DNA of 40,299 bases from Pseudomonadales bacterium. Its GTDB lineage: Bacteria; Pseudomonadota; Gammaproteobacteria; Pseudomonadales; JANQJO01. Position numbers and translations under genes: made by a program. This document shows, in pieces, positions 16,608 to 24,463 of this stretch (its first letter is position 1; each line of letters opens with the position of its first letter). The notes beneath the pieces are model-generated. The model searched no databases. It was not told the origin of the DNA and worked only from the letters and a program-made list of their open reading frames with translations. The DNA is taken from the NCBI GenBank assembly GCA_028281605.1, contig JANQJO010000083.1, positions 1 through 40,299 of the forward strand, written 5' to 3'.

Positions 16608-17038
16608 AATCCAACTCTTCAAACGCAATAGGTATAATACTGTTATTAATAGCATAGGCCAAGAATTTAGGGTGTTTTTGGAAAGATAATTTTGTAATAC
16701 GATCCTGTGAGTGGGGTTATGGGACAAACTGCATCAACACCAAGAAATCTAAACCATCCTCCTCGCACAAGCCTACTTCACTTGTATTACCACTGCCCAA
16801 GACAGCTTTCGTCACCTTTTCGATGAACCTGTCACAATTTGTCAGCCCACAATCTTTATCTGTGACCTAAATCAAAAAATTATGCAACCTCCCTCACAAA
16901 ACAAGTAAATCTACGTCACAAATCAGCAAAAACGAAAAGCCGTCAACAAAAAAATAACAAGCAAAGCGCACGCTATCTCACTGTCCTGTTAACTTTTTCC
17001 CCTTAATAAAAGAATGGATCAATTCATCTTTTTTTACT
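16608..17038. other. Long upstream region of the curlin gene
   Basis: About 430 bases without a supported gene. A 35-codon ORF from ATG 16719 and a 50-codon frame without a start near 16750-16908 are open but match nothing recognised. The stretch between 16860 and 17030 is very A-rich and contains a CRP-like site; long regulatory regions ahead of curlin genes are known from csgBA/csgD in enterobacteria. Confidence 0.45.
16861..16876 (+). promoter_or_regulatory. CRP-like half-conserved site
   Basis: TGTGACCTAAATCAAA matches TGTGA-N6-TCACA in the first half fully and in three or four of five bases in the second. It is about 180 bases upstream of the putative sigma-54 promoter. A class III adenylate cyclase gene lies in the same window, but a link is only a guess. 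Confidence 0.35.
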
Positions 17039-17056
17039 TTGGCACATTCGTAGCAA
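17039..17056 (+). promoter_or_regulatory. Sigma-54 (RpoN)-type promoter candidate for the curlin gene
   Basis: TTGGCACATTCGTAGCAA has GG (17041-17042) and GC (17053-17054) separated by exactly ten bases, the -24/-12 geometry of RpoN promoters, with TTGGCAC matching the -24 consensus fully and TAGCA one base off TTGCA. Transcription would start near 17066, giving a leader of about 60 bases before the curlin ATG at 17128. The match is read directly; use by RpoN is inferred. Confidence 0.55.
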
Positions 17057-17127
17057 TTTATTTTAACTAACAAACACTGAAAACCCCCTTAATGCAACAA
17101 GGTCTATTTTTAAGAAGGAGTCCGAAC

Positions 17128-17952
17128 ATGAAACTACAATACAGTGCACTGGCTTTAATCATTGCTTCTAGCTCTATCTGGGTTCAAGCTGAAGAAAACA
17201 CTGCTAATGTTGAACAAACCGGAGAGTACAATCAAGTCAGTGCTTTTCAAAACGGTAGCTACAATAGCGCAAATTTGTTGCAAAATGGTAATTCAAACAA
17301 CATGAGTACCACTCAACATGGCCAAGACAATAATCTAGGCCTTAGCTCTGATGGTTCAGAAAACGAAATACAAAGCACTCAGTATGGACATAACAACTCA
17401 GGATTTGCTGAACAAACAGGCCAAGCAAACCAACTACAAGCACAGCAAAGTGGATCGTCTGATCACTTTAATGTGTATCAAAATGGAGAAGCCAACAATA
17501 CGCAATTGAGCCAAACAGGCAATTATAACACAACCTATATAAACCAAGAAGGTACAGCTAATAACAGCCTTTCACAGCAAAATGGACTGGCTAACAGTGC
17601 CAACATCACACAACGTGGCGATGAGAACCACAGTAATCTCGAACAAAATGGCATGCATAACTGGGCTTCTTCCTATCAAATTGGCGAAAGCAATATAACT
17701 GAAATTCACCAAGAAGGCTTAAGCAATGGCACCTACTCATTCCAGGAAGGTTCATCAAACGAAGCCATCTTAACTCAAGTAGGTGATGGCAACTTTGCAT
17801 TTGGCTCTCAACATGGCTCAGCAAACGCACTAGATGTTAGCCAAAATGGTACTTATAACTCAGCAGGTATATGTCAGTTTGGTGATGGTCATACTGCCAA
17901 TATTGCCCAAAATGGCATGGGTAATAACGCTAATATCATCCAAGGCTTCTAA
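17128..17952 (+). CDS. Curlin-repeat amyloid subunit (CsgA/CsgB family)
   Basis: A secreted amyloid protein of 274 residues. A signal peptide (MKLQYSALALIIASSSIWVQA) is followed by about 22 tandem half-repeats of 11 residues with the pattern Q-x-G-x-x-N (EQTGEYN, FQNGSYN, LQNGNSN ... AQNGMGN), each pair forming one beta-solenoid turn. E. coli CsgA has five turns; this has about eleven. One half-repeat is degenerate (LSSDGSEN). A single Cys occurs in ICQFGDG near the end, unusual for curlin. The protein ends IIQGF. ATG 17128 is fixed by AAGGAG seven bases upstream. No second curlin gene (csgB nucleator) is adjacent, so whether it is CsgA-like or does both jobs is open. Confidence 0.9.
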   Translation: MKLQYSALALIIASSSIWVQAEENTANVEQTGEYNQVSAFQNGSYNSANLLQNGNSNNMSTTQHGQDNNLGLSSDGSENEIQSTQYGHNNSGFAEQTGQANQLQAQQSGSSDHFNVYQNGEANNTQLSQTGNYNTTYINQEGTANNSLSQQNGLANSANITQRGDENHSNLEQNGMHNWASSYQIGESNITEIHQEGLSNGTYSFQEGSSNEAILTQVGDGNFAFGSQHGSANALDVSQNGTYNSAGICQFGDGHTANIAQNGMGNNANIIQGF

Positions 17953-17974
17953 GTCACTCAAATCACAAGCTCAC

Positions 17975-17998
17975 GAGGGAGTACTGGCTCCCTCTTTT
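17975..17998 (+). terminator. Intrinsic terminator between curlin gene and csgE
   Basis: GAGGGAG (17975-17981), loop TACTGG, CTCCCTC (17988-17994) and then TTTT form a perfect 7-bp GC-rich stem with a short U tail, 23 bases past the curlin stop. It would let the abundant subunit be transcribed more than csgEFG, either through read-through or a separate promoter. Confidence 0.85.
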
Positions 17999-18061
17999 GA
18001 GTTTAAGTTAAGCAGAACCTACACTATTTAATAAACAGACATTTACATCAACACATGCAGC

Positions 18062-18505
18062 ATGGACAATAAAATGCAAGCTTATTTTCAACGCAGCCTA
18101 CTGATCCTCCTGCTAATACTATTTTTTCTGGCTCAACTGAGCCAAGCCGAGACAACAAAAATGAACGTAGCACAAGATATACCTCTATCAGGTTTTTTTA
18201 TTGATCAAACTGTCTCACCTTTAGCACAACAGTTTGCACTGTCCTTTAGCTTACAATGGCATCAGTATTCGGCATCAGAGAAAGTGAATGTCGTCATGAA
18301 AGAAGAACCTTCTGCAAGGTGGGGCTCTAAAATCATTATTACCGTTGACAATTATACCGTTTTTTCAACTGTATTAAACAGACGCATGAAAAACCTAGAA
18401 TTTTTAACAAAATCAGCAGGTAAAAGCGTCTTATCTAGTACTCTTGCTTTACTTAGAAAGTCAAACGAATACAACAACCCTGATCTTGCGCCGGATGAAA
18501 TATAA
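18062..18505 (+). CDS. csgE: Curli secretion chaperone CsgE
   Basis: CsgE is a periplasmic adaptor that caps the CsgG pore and brings curlin to it. After a signal peptide (about 1-33, LLILLLILFFLAQLSQAE) the mature part has GFFIDQTVSPLAQQFALSF and the family hallmark PSARWGSKIIITVDN. The 147 residues fit (E. coli 129, with a longer leader here). ATG 18062 has no clear ribosome site; ATG 18074 is an alternative. The stop overlaps the csgF ATG by one base (TAATG), a sign of translational coupling. Confidence 0.93.
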   Translation: MDNKMQAYFQRSLLILLLILFFLAQLSQAETTKMNVAQDIPLSGFFIDQTVSPLAQQFALSFSLQWHQYSASEKVNVVMKEEPSARWGSKIIITVDNYTVFSTVLNRRMKNLEFLTKSAGKSVLSSTLALLRKSNEYNNPDLAPDEI

Positions 18506-18933
18506 TGCATAAAAAAACAAGCAACGCTATACCTTATGGACTGATACTATTACTATACTCACACACACTATCTGCATCTGAATTAGTTTATACTCCCAAA
18601 AATCCCAATTTTGGAGGGAGCCCCTTAAACGGGTCTGTATTGTTAAATCAAGCTCAAGCACAAAACAAATATAAAGACCCTGAACTTGAGGAAGAAGAAA
18701 CCCCCTTAGAAGAATTTAATGAGAGATTACAACGCAGTGTACTCAATAGGCTCACCAATACCATTGCAGGCACATTCATCGACAATGAAGGGAATTTAAT
18801 ACCAGGGCAAACACAAACTTCTGACTTTGTAATCGATATTATTGATGAAGGAAATGGTCTAATCACAGTCGTTACTTCCGATCGTATTACAGGTGAGTCA
18901 ACACAGTTTACCGTACAATCCAGTAGTTTTTAA
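18505..18933 (+). CDS. csgF: Curli nucleation/assembly factor CsgF
   Basis: CsgF binds CsgG at the outer face, its N-terminus threading into the channel, and presents curlin for nucleation. A signal peptide (1-25) ends at LSA. The mature N-terminus contains KNPNFGGSPLNGSVLLNQAQ, matching the E. coli [20 protein letters not shown] stretch. The position of E. coli N17, which forms a second constriction, is Leu here. The region around 47-62 is very acidic (DPELEEEETPLEEF). The C-terminal domain (DFVIDIIDEG, VTSDRITGES) is standard. 142 residues, normal length. Confidence 0.93.
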   Translation: MHKKTSNAIPYGLILLLYSHTLSASELVYTPKNPNFGGSPLNGSVLLNQAQAQNKYKDPELEEEETPLEEFNERLQRSVLNRLTNTIAGTFIDNEGNLIPGQTQTSDFVIDIIDEGNGLITVVTSDRITGESTQFTVQSSSF

Positions 18934-18937
18934 AATC

Positions 18938-20260
18938 ATGCGAGTCAGCTACCTCTTCAGGATCACTGTTTTCTTTATGTTGCCTGATTTACTTGGCTGT
19001 AGCATAGTCCCTGACAGATACTCTCAGCTAAGAGAAATACAACACCTAACAGATGCATGGTCCAGCCAAAGCCAGATCCATCAAGACTTAATCTCATTAC
19101 CAAAACCAATCAATACGATCCCAATTTCTGTGTTCAACTTTAAAGATCAAACTGGACAATATAAACCAGCACCAGCCAATGCTTTTTCTACTGTTGTCAC
19201 ACAGGGTGCAACAACTATGGTAGTCGAAGCCTTGGCCGACTCTGGTTGGTTCTTACCACTGGAACGAGAAGGGTTACAAAATTTATTAACCGAGCGTAAA
19301 ATTATAAGAGCACGCAATGGAGAAACTTCACTGCCTCCTTTATTTGGTGCTAACTTAATGATTGAAGGTGGCATTATTGGTTACGATAGCAACATCAAAA
19401 CCGGCGGAATGGGCGCACAATATTTAGGAATAGGGGCAAACGAACAATATCGTATGGATGCATTGACCATCAATTTGCGTACAGTGGATACAGCAACCAG
19501 CAAAATCATACACAGTATTACAGTCAATAAAACAATTTTATCACAAGAAATTGCAACCAGCATTTTCCGCTTTGTTAAATTTAAACGCCTACTGGAAGCT
19601 GAAGGTGGAATGACACGCAATGACCCGACACAACTTATTCTTAAAGATGCCATTGATACGGCTGCCATTCGTTTGATCATTACTGGATTGGTTCGAAACA
19701 ATTGGTCAACTGCTAAACTCGAAGATCTAACTCACCCTATTTTACTGCAGTATGCCTCACCAGATTATCAAAGCCGCCTCCATGCACTCAAGCATAGCCT
19801 GACACAAAATCGTCAACCCAGCTTAAGTCAACATACCCACATCCCAAAAACACCCTTTCAAAAATCAAAAAAAGAAAATAACACGTCAGCAAGCCCTAAA
19901 TCAAACCCACCTTCCTTAACAAAAGAATTATTTAGCATTCAATTAGCAGCCAGTGAAGATCTAGAAAAATTAGAAGCTCTGCGCAAAGAATGGAATCTGG
20001 CACCAGATGTTACAAGCATTATTAAAATCAATAAAGCCAAAAAAAAATGGTATGCTTTACAATTTGGTCATTTTAAAACACTTGAGCAAGCCAATCGTAC
20101 CTTGAAACAATTACCTAAACAACTTAAGTCTTTTGAACCTTGGGTTACGCAAAGCGCATTCACAAATCAACAATCCAATAGTGGAACATCACATACAACC
20201 AGCACCGCATCTGACACAAATTCTAAAGGAGAACAACCTACATTGTTACGTACACAATGA
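18938..20260 (+). CDS. csgG: Curli secretion channel CsgG with C-terminal SPOR domain
   Basis: CsgG is the nonameric outer membrane lipoprotein channel for curli. The lipobox LLGC gives lipidated C21. Residues about 55-260 follow E. coli CsgG: FNFKDQTGQYKP, SGWFLPLEREGLQNLLTERK, LMIEGGIIGYDSN, QYLGIGANEQY, FKRLLEAEGGMTRNDP. The constriction loop reads KPAPANAFS where E. coli has KPYPASNFS, so Tyr51 and Asn55 are Ala and only Phe56 is kept (here A78, A82, F83). E. coli CsgG has 277 residues; this has 440, because of a polar linker and a SPOR domain (about 330-403: FSIQLAASEDLEKLEALRKE ... WYALQFGHFKTLEQANRTL) of the DamX kind. ATG 18938 is five bases after csgF; GTG 18893 is less likely. Its end overlaps the convergent NRPS-like gene by 15 bases. 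Confidence 0.92.
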   Translation: MRVSYLFRITVFFMLPDLLGCSIVPDRYSQLREIQHLTDAWSSQSQIHQDLISLPKPINTIPISVFNFKDQTGQYKPAPANAFSTVVTQGATTMVVEALADSGWFLPLEREGLQNLLTERKIIRARNGETSLPPLFGANLMIEGGIIGYDSNIKTGGMGAQYLGIGANEQYRMDALTINLRTVDTATSKIIHSITVNKTILSQEIATSIFRFVKFKRLLEAEGGMTRNDPTQLILKDAIDTAAIRLIITGLVRNNWSTAKLEDLTHPILLQYASPDYQSRLHALKHSLTQNRQPSLSQHTHIPKTPFQKSKKENNTSASPKSNPPSLTKELFSIQLAASEDLEKLEALRKEWNLAPDVTSIIKINKAKKKWYALQFGHFKTLEQANRTLKQLPKQLKSFEPWVTQSAFTNQQSNSGTSHTTSTASDTNSKGEQPTLLRTQ

Positions 20261-23200
20261 TCTATCAACATAATTTTTACATGTAGAAAACTCAGTTATC
20301 TTTATTCTATTAGGCAAGCAGTACCATGGCAAACGCCACGTCAGATACTGACGTAAGTGCATGAGATACTTATTAGGTTCACCCGTAACATTCACCTTAA
20401 GCTCAACACAAAACCCAGCCTCACCAAAAAAACAATGAGCAGCTCTCACGCCAGCATACTCCATAATCATAGATTTTATTGTATCTACATTCAATAAATA
20501 ACCCCTATAATATTGACAACTATCTTTACGCCCCGAAACAAAGAACTCCCCTTTATAATTATAATAAGCATAATCTCCAGTCTTAATAAATTTTGAATCG
20601 CCCTCACAGTGTTTCACTATGAGCTCACCCTCGATATAAGGTGCAAGCACAATTCCAGCTGTATTAACCACTTTCATCAAAACATTATCAACAGGTTTGC
20701 CAATTCTATAACCTTCGATGGGCTCAGATTCTAAAACACTATACCAGTAATAAGATAAAGATTCTAAACACCGACCATAACCAAAATGCATCAACACATC
20801 AGCATGTGTAGGACTACTTAAAAACCAAGATTGAATAGGATTCTCTTCAACTGTATCCCTAATCAGAACCACAACTCTTAAAGAATTCAAACAACGATAT
20901 TGACCTCTAACCACTTTCTCAAATTTCAGTAAACGACAAAACAAACTCTGCGGCAACGTTAGAAAACTCACTTTAAAACGATCAATCGCTTGCAATAAAT
21001 CCCCCAAGTTTTTCATCGGCTGATCATGAAGAACTATCTTAGATCCTTTCATAGCAGCTGCAATTATATTTTTTTGAACCCAGCAATCTTCACAATCATG
21101 CGTAACCAGCACCACATCATCAGGTCCCAAAGATATTGTACGCATATACCATACTAATGAACTCATAAATACTGACTGAAAATAAGGAATAGTATCCTCA
21201 TTAACACCATTTGTCATACTATAACCATAAGTCAAAGGAAAATTTTTCCCATCAAAATCACTAGTACAAGCCACCTGCCTCATATAAATCAAAGAATTAT
21301 CATAAGCCTGCAAAAAACTCAATTGCAAAAAATTTTCAACCCTATTTAGCAAAATTCTATCAGTGAACACCCAACAAGACTGAGTCAACACAAACAGCTT
21401 AGAAACTTGAGTCAAGCTTCTTCTACAATCAACAACGCTGTAGGTCACACCCATTTTAAGTACTGAATACAACATCAAAACAAGTTGCTCAATATTCCAA
21501 AACCATAAGACAACCGCATCACCTGAGCGAACACCAAGCTCTAACAAAACTTGGATCACATCATCAGATTTTTGATCCAGCTCATGATAGCTCATAAAAC
21601 CTTCACCCAACGTCAAACGCTTATCAGAAAAAAGCTTAATCTGACACTGAAACAAAATAGCAAAATCAGGATAATTAATTAAACGTACTGGCCCTATTCC
21701 CCAAACCGTCTCCAAACCAAGCTTTTCAATGGGCAACAACCAATCTATTACAGACAACCGAGCAATCCCACCTAAAAACTGCTCTATACAACACTCCATT
21801 CTCTTGAGAAGAGAAACCCTATGAAACTCATTCAAATCAGTGTCTAATTTTAATATTGCTAACCTTGATCTCCAAGTCACATTTAAAAATAAAGCGTTCT
21901 CAAAACAAAACTTAACATCCATACCAAGGCTTTGATCAAACAAATTTTGAGATGCAAATTCACTCAAATCCAAAAAACCATAAAAGAAGTTATAGCATTT
22001 ATTTTGGTAAAAACATTCTCTAGCACGCAATGATATACGTTTACCAATAGAAATATTATATTCTTGCTGTAAGTGAGAAATTAATTTAAACAAATCCCAT
22101 TCGGGAGCAATACACTGCTGCTGAGGAATAATTGACACACCCCACACACTATTTTTCCCAAAAAAAGAGAGCCCCTCTGATAACTGACTATGCCATAACG
22201 TATTTATTTGTAAGTCACCCATACCACTAAAAAAGTAAGGCAAAACAGCACAATATACAGCTTGAAAGAAGAATTTTGGTGAAACGCGGTGCGCTAAGCA
22301 AAAAACCTTAACACTGTTTGTTAAAGACTCAGACAATCTCAATACACTGCCACGCTCGCTTGCGCAAATATCATAAAATTTGATATCACTCCCTACTTTT
22401 TTACCAATAAAATCATATTTCCCTACTACAGCCATCCTTACTTTCCAATACAATAAATTAGCTTCATCATCAGCATGATCAAGACTAGCGTCAGCTATAC
22501 CAACAGTAGGCAAGTAAAAGTTTTCAACGTTTCCTTCTATTACAGCACTCAATGTCCTTAAAAAAAGAAAGATATATCGCACACTCGAAACAGAATCCAT
22601 TAACATAGGGTGTATCACAAAGATCAAACCTAAATAACCTTGAGACCACTCAACCAAATAATAGTCTATCAACGATCGATCTATATCAAATTCATATTGA
22701 GACAAAAAGTAACTTAAAGAACCAGTCGGAGACTTCGACGAGCCTGTCAATAATACTGAAGATAAATTTTTTATTTTGAAAAAAGATTTTTTTTCAAAAC
22801 ACAACTTAAAACTATCCAGATTACAGACATTACCATCAGAACTAACGGTTACATTCAACCATTTTATTCTTTCATGCAATATCATAAGTGCTTGGGAAAG
22901 CATATCAGGCGATATTTCGTAAAATCTAAGACAAAAGCTAGTCAAAACCGTGTTCTTTTGTACTGCGCGCACTGACTTTAAGGACTTCCAATAGTAATCT
23001 TTTTGTACACCACTTAAAGCCATACGATGACTCTCATCAATTGCTTCAGTTAGAAAGCTTTGACCAGGCATTTTTTTTTGAAGAGACTTAAAACACTCTA
23101 AAAAATCAGAAAAAATTACTTCATATACACCAGAGCAAGACCGAATATACTGTAAAACTTTTCTAAATTGCATGAGCCAATTTTTGCTTAATGCTTTAAG

Positions 23201-24463
23201 TTTGACAGCATCCGTATATGATTGAAACTCGACAGAACAATTATTATGATCTATATTTAACATGAGCATACTTGTACACGCATATTCATTTATGCAACTT
23301 TTATCAACTCTCAGCACACCAGCAGGCAAACTCTCTGTATAATCTTCAGAAAAGCAAGACAAACAAACATTACAAGGAGAGTAAACTTCTCTTGAGAAAA
23401 AGTCTTCTTCTATACTGATAAGATTCGAACAAGGTTTTGCTGCAATCAAATATAACTCGAACAAACGACTCATAATTGCACACAAAACTTTCATTATGTC
23501 TGCACCAGAATCTATTGGGAGCTCTAAAGGTAAACTTCCATTTAATTTAGCATACTCCCTATTTTTTCCTATTAATGCACGCAACCTGATAGGTACAAGC
23601 ACTCGACACCTATCAGTTATATTCCATGTAACAGACAGTGCATATAAAAATACCAAATCTCCCCATAGTGGATTTTGTTCTTTTAACAAAGCCAATTGTT
23701 CATAAAGTTGAGCATCCAGCTTTACAGTTACAGTATGATTATTTTTTAATACACCATCATAGAAAAAAGAATAATCCAGCAGCCTATCCATCCAAGCTTC
23801 TAAAGCTCTAATACATTGACTATTTGGTACAAAAGACAAGCAATCATAGCCAGTCTCAATATCTTTCAAAACAGGCAGCATTGCACACGAATTACACAAT
23901 TTTTCTTTTGAAAGATTAAAATAACCTTGCTCATCTCGAAAAGCTTGTAAAAAACGATCAACACAATTAATTTGACTCTGCGTATCTAAAAATAGAGGAT
24001 GAAATAATAATAAAAAGTGTTTATTTTCAAACGCCAGATCACAGCAAACTGGCACTACAGCCCTATGAATATATTTACCATCAAAATAAGTCATTATTGT
24101 TTGCAATAAGTTTTCATGGTTGTCAGATACAGCAACAGCGAAATCTTTCATTTTCAGCTCTGTTATAACCTCTAAAACACATGAATGATCATTAGAACTG
24201 CCCCAAAAATAATGTTCATTCTCTTTCAGCAAACAAGCTTTCAAATATGTATTAGTATTCAGCCATTGTTCTATCGTTTTTTTTAAACTCTCAATGTTTT
24301 GATCTTCATTCATTGGCAAAACAAATACGACTCTGCCACACCCTAAGTCCAAAAACTGAGAAAAATGATACCAATAGCCTTGTTCAACACCCAAAGGTAC
24401 AAGTGAGTCAAATGATAACTTTTCTTTAGCCTCTGGCAAGTCATCACAAACTTCCAACTTCAT
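20246..24463 (-). CDS. Degenerate NRPS-like protein, domains C-C-A (downstream partner)
   Basis: 1,405 residues, one uninterrupted frame. Two condensation-type domains (about 15-450 and 480-915) are followed by an adenylation-like domain (about 920-1405). The HHxxxDG motifs read HPLFLDT (155-161) and HPMLMDS (618-624), so the catalytic second His is Pro in both. In the A-like domain the phosphate loop (TSGSTGxPKG) has become a YGYSMTNG-type sequence, YGPTE has become FGYGR, and the A10 Lys (NGKVDR) is Tyr (KNYVDR, Y1398). TGD (1295-1297) and GRxD (1311-1314) survive. It ends there: no carrier and no thioesterase. ATG 24463 is fixed by GAGGAGG upstream and overlaps the preceding gene by 20 bases. 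Function unknown; a non-catalytic role is inferred. Confidence 0.85.
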   Translation of the reverse strand: MKLEVCDDLPEAKEKLSFDSLVPLGVEQGYWYHFSQFLDLGCGRVVFVLPMNEDQNIESLKKTIEQWLNTNTYLKACLLKENEHYFWGSSNDHSCVLEVITELKMKDFAVAVSDNHENLLQTIMTYFDGKYIHRAVVPVCCDLAFENKHFLLLFHPLFLDTQSQINCVDRFLQAFRDEQGYFNLSKEKLCNSCAMLPVLKDIETGYDCLSFVPNSQCIRALEAWMDRLLDYSFFYDGVLKNNHTVTVKLDAQLYEQLALLKEQNPLWGDLVFLYALSVTWNITDRCRVLVPIRLRALIGKNREYAKLNGSLPLELPIDSGADIMKVLCAIMSRLFELYLIAAKPCSNLISIEEDFFSREVYSPCNVCLSCFSEDYTESLPAGVLRVDKSCINEYACTSMLMLNIDHNNCSVEFQSYTDAVKLKALSKNWLMQFRKVLQYIRSCSGVYEVIFSDFLECFKSLQKKMPGQSFLTEAIDESHRMALSGVQKDYYWKSLKSVRAVQKNTVLTSFCLRFYEISPDMLSQALMILHERIKWLNVTVSSDGNVCNLDSFKLCFEKKSFFKIKNLSSVLLTGSSKSPTGSLSYFLSQYEFDIDRSLIDYYLVEWSQGYLGLIFVIHPMLMDSVSSVRYIFLFLRTLSAVIEGNVENFYLPTVGIADASLDHADDEANLLYWKVRMAVVGKYDFIGKKVGSDIKFYDICASERGSVLRLSESLTNSVKVFCLAHRVSPKFFFQAVYCAVLPYFFSGMGDLQINTLWHSQLSEGLSFFGKNSVWGVSIIPQQQCIAPEWDLFKLISHLQQEYNISIGKRISLRARECFYQNKCYNFFYGFLDLSEFASQNLFDQSLGMDVKFCFENALFLNVTWRSRLAILKLDTDLNEFHRVSLLKRMECCIEQFLGGIARLSVIDWLLPIEKLGLETVWGIGPVRLINYPDFAILFQCQIKLFSDKRLTLGEGFMSYHELDQKSDDVIQVLLELGVRSGDAVVLWFWNIEQLVLMLYSVLKMGVTYSVVDCRRSLTQVSKLFVLTQSCWVFTDRILLNRVENFLQLSFLQAYDNSLIYMRQVACTSDFDGKNFPLTYGYSMTNGVNEDTIPYFQSVFMSSLVWYMRTISLGPDDVVLVTHDCEDCWVQKNIIAAAMKGSKIVLHDQPMKNLGDLLQAIDRFKVSFLTLPQSLFCRLLKFEKVVRGQYRCLNSLRVVVLIRDTVEENPIQSWFLSSPTHADVLMHFGYGRCLESLSYYWYSVLESEPIEGYRIGKPVDNVLMKVVNTAGIVLAPYIEGELIVKHCEGDSKFIKTGDYAYYNYKGEFFVSGRKDSCQYYRGYLLNVDTIKSMIMEYAGVRAAHCFFGEAGFCVELKVNVTGEPNKYLMHLRQYLTWRLPWYCLPNRIKITEFSTCKNYVDRSLCT

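Noticed and set aside
16719..16826. Short ORF MGQTASTPRNLN... ahead of the curlin gene
   Set aside because: 35 codons, no similarity recognised, Pro/Leu/His composition unlike neighbours; the overlapping frame is also open, so there is no coding signal.
17200..17940. Regular repeats that could suggest a CRISPR array or tandem DNA repeat
   Set aside because: The repeat is in the protein (Q-x-G-x-x-N every 11 residues) with varied codons; DNA copies are not identical and there are no spacers.
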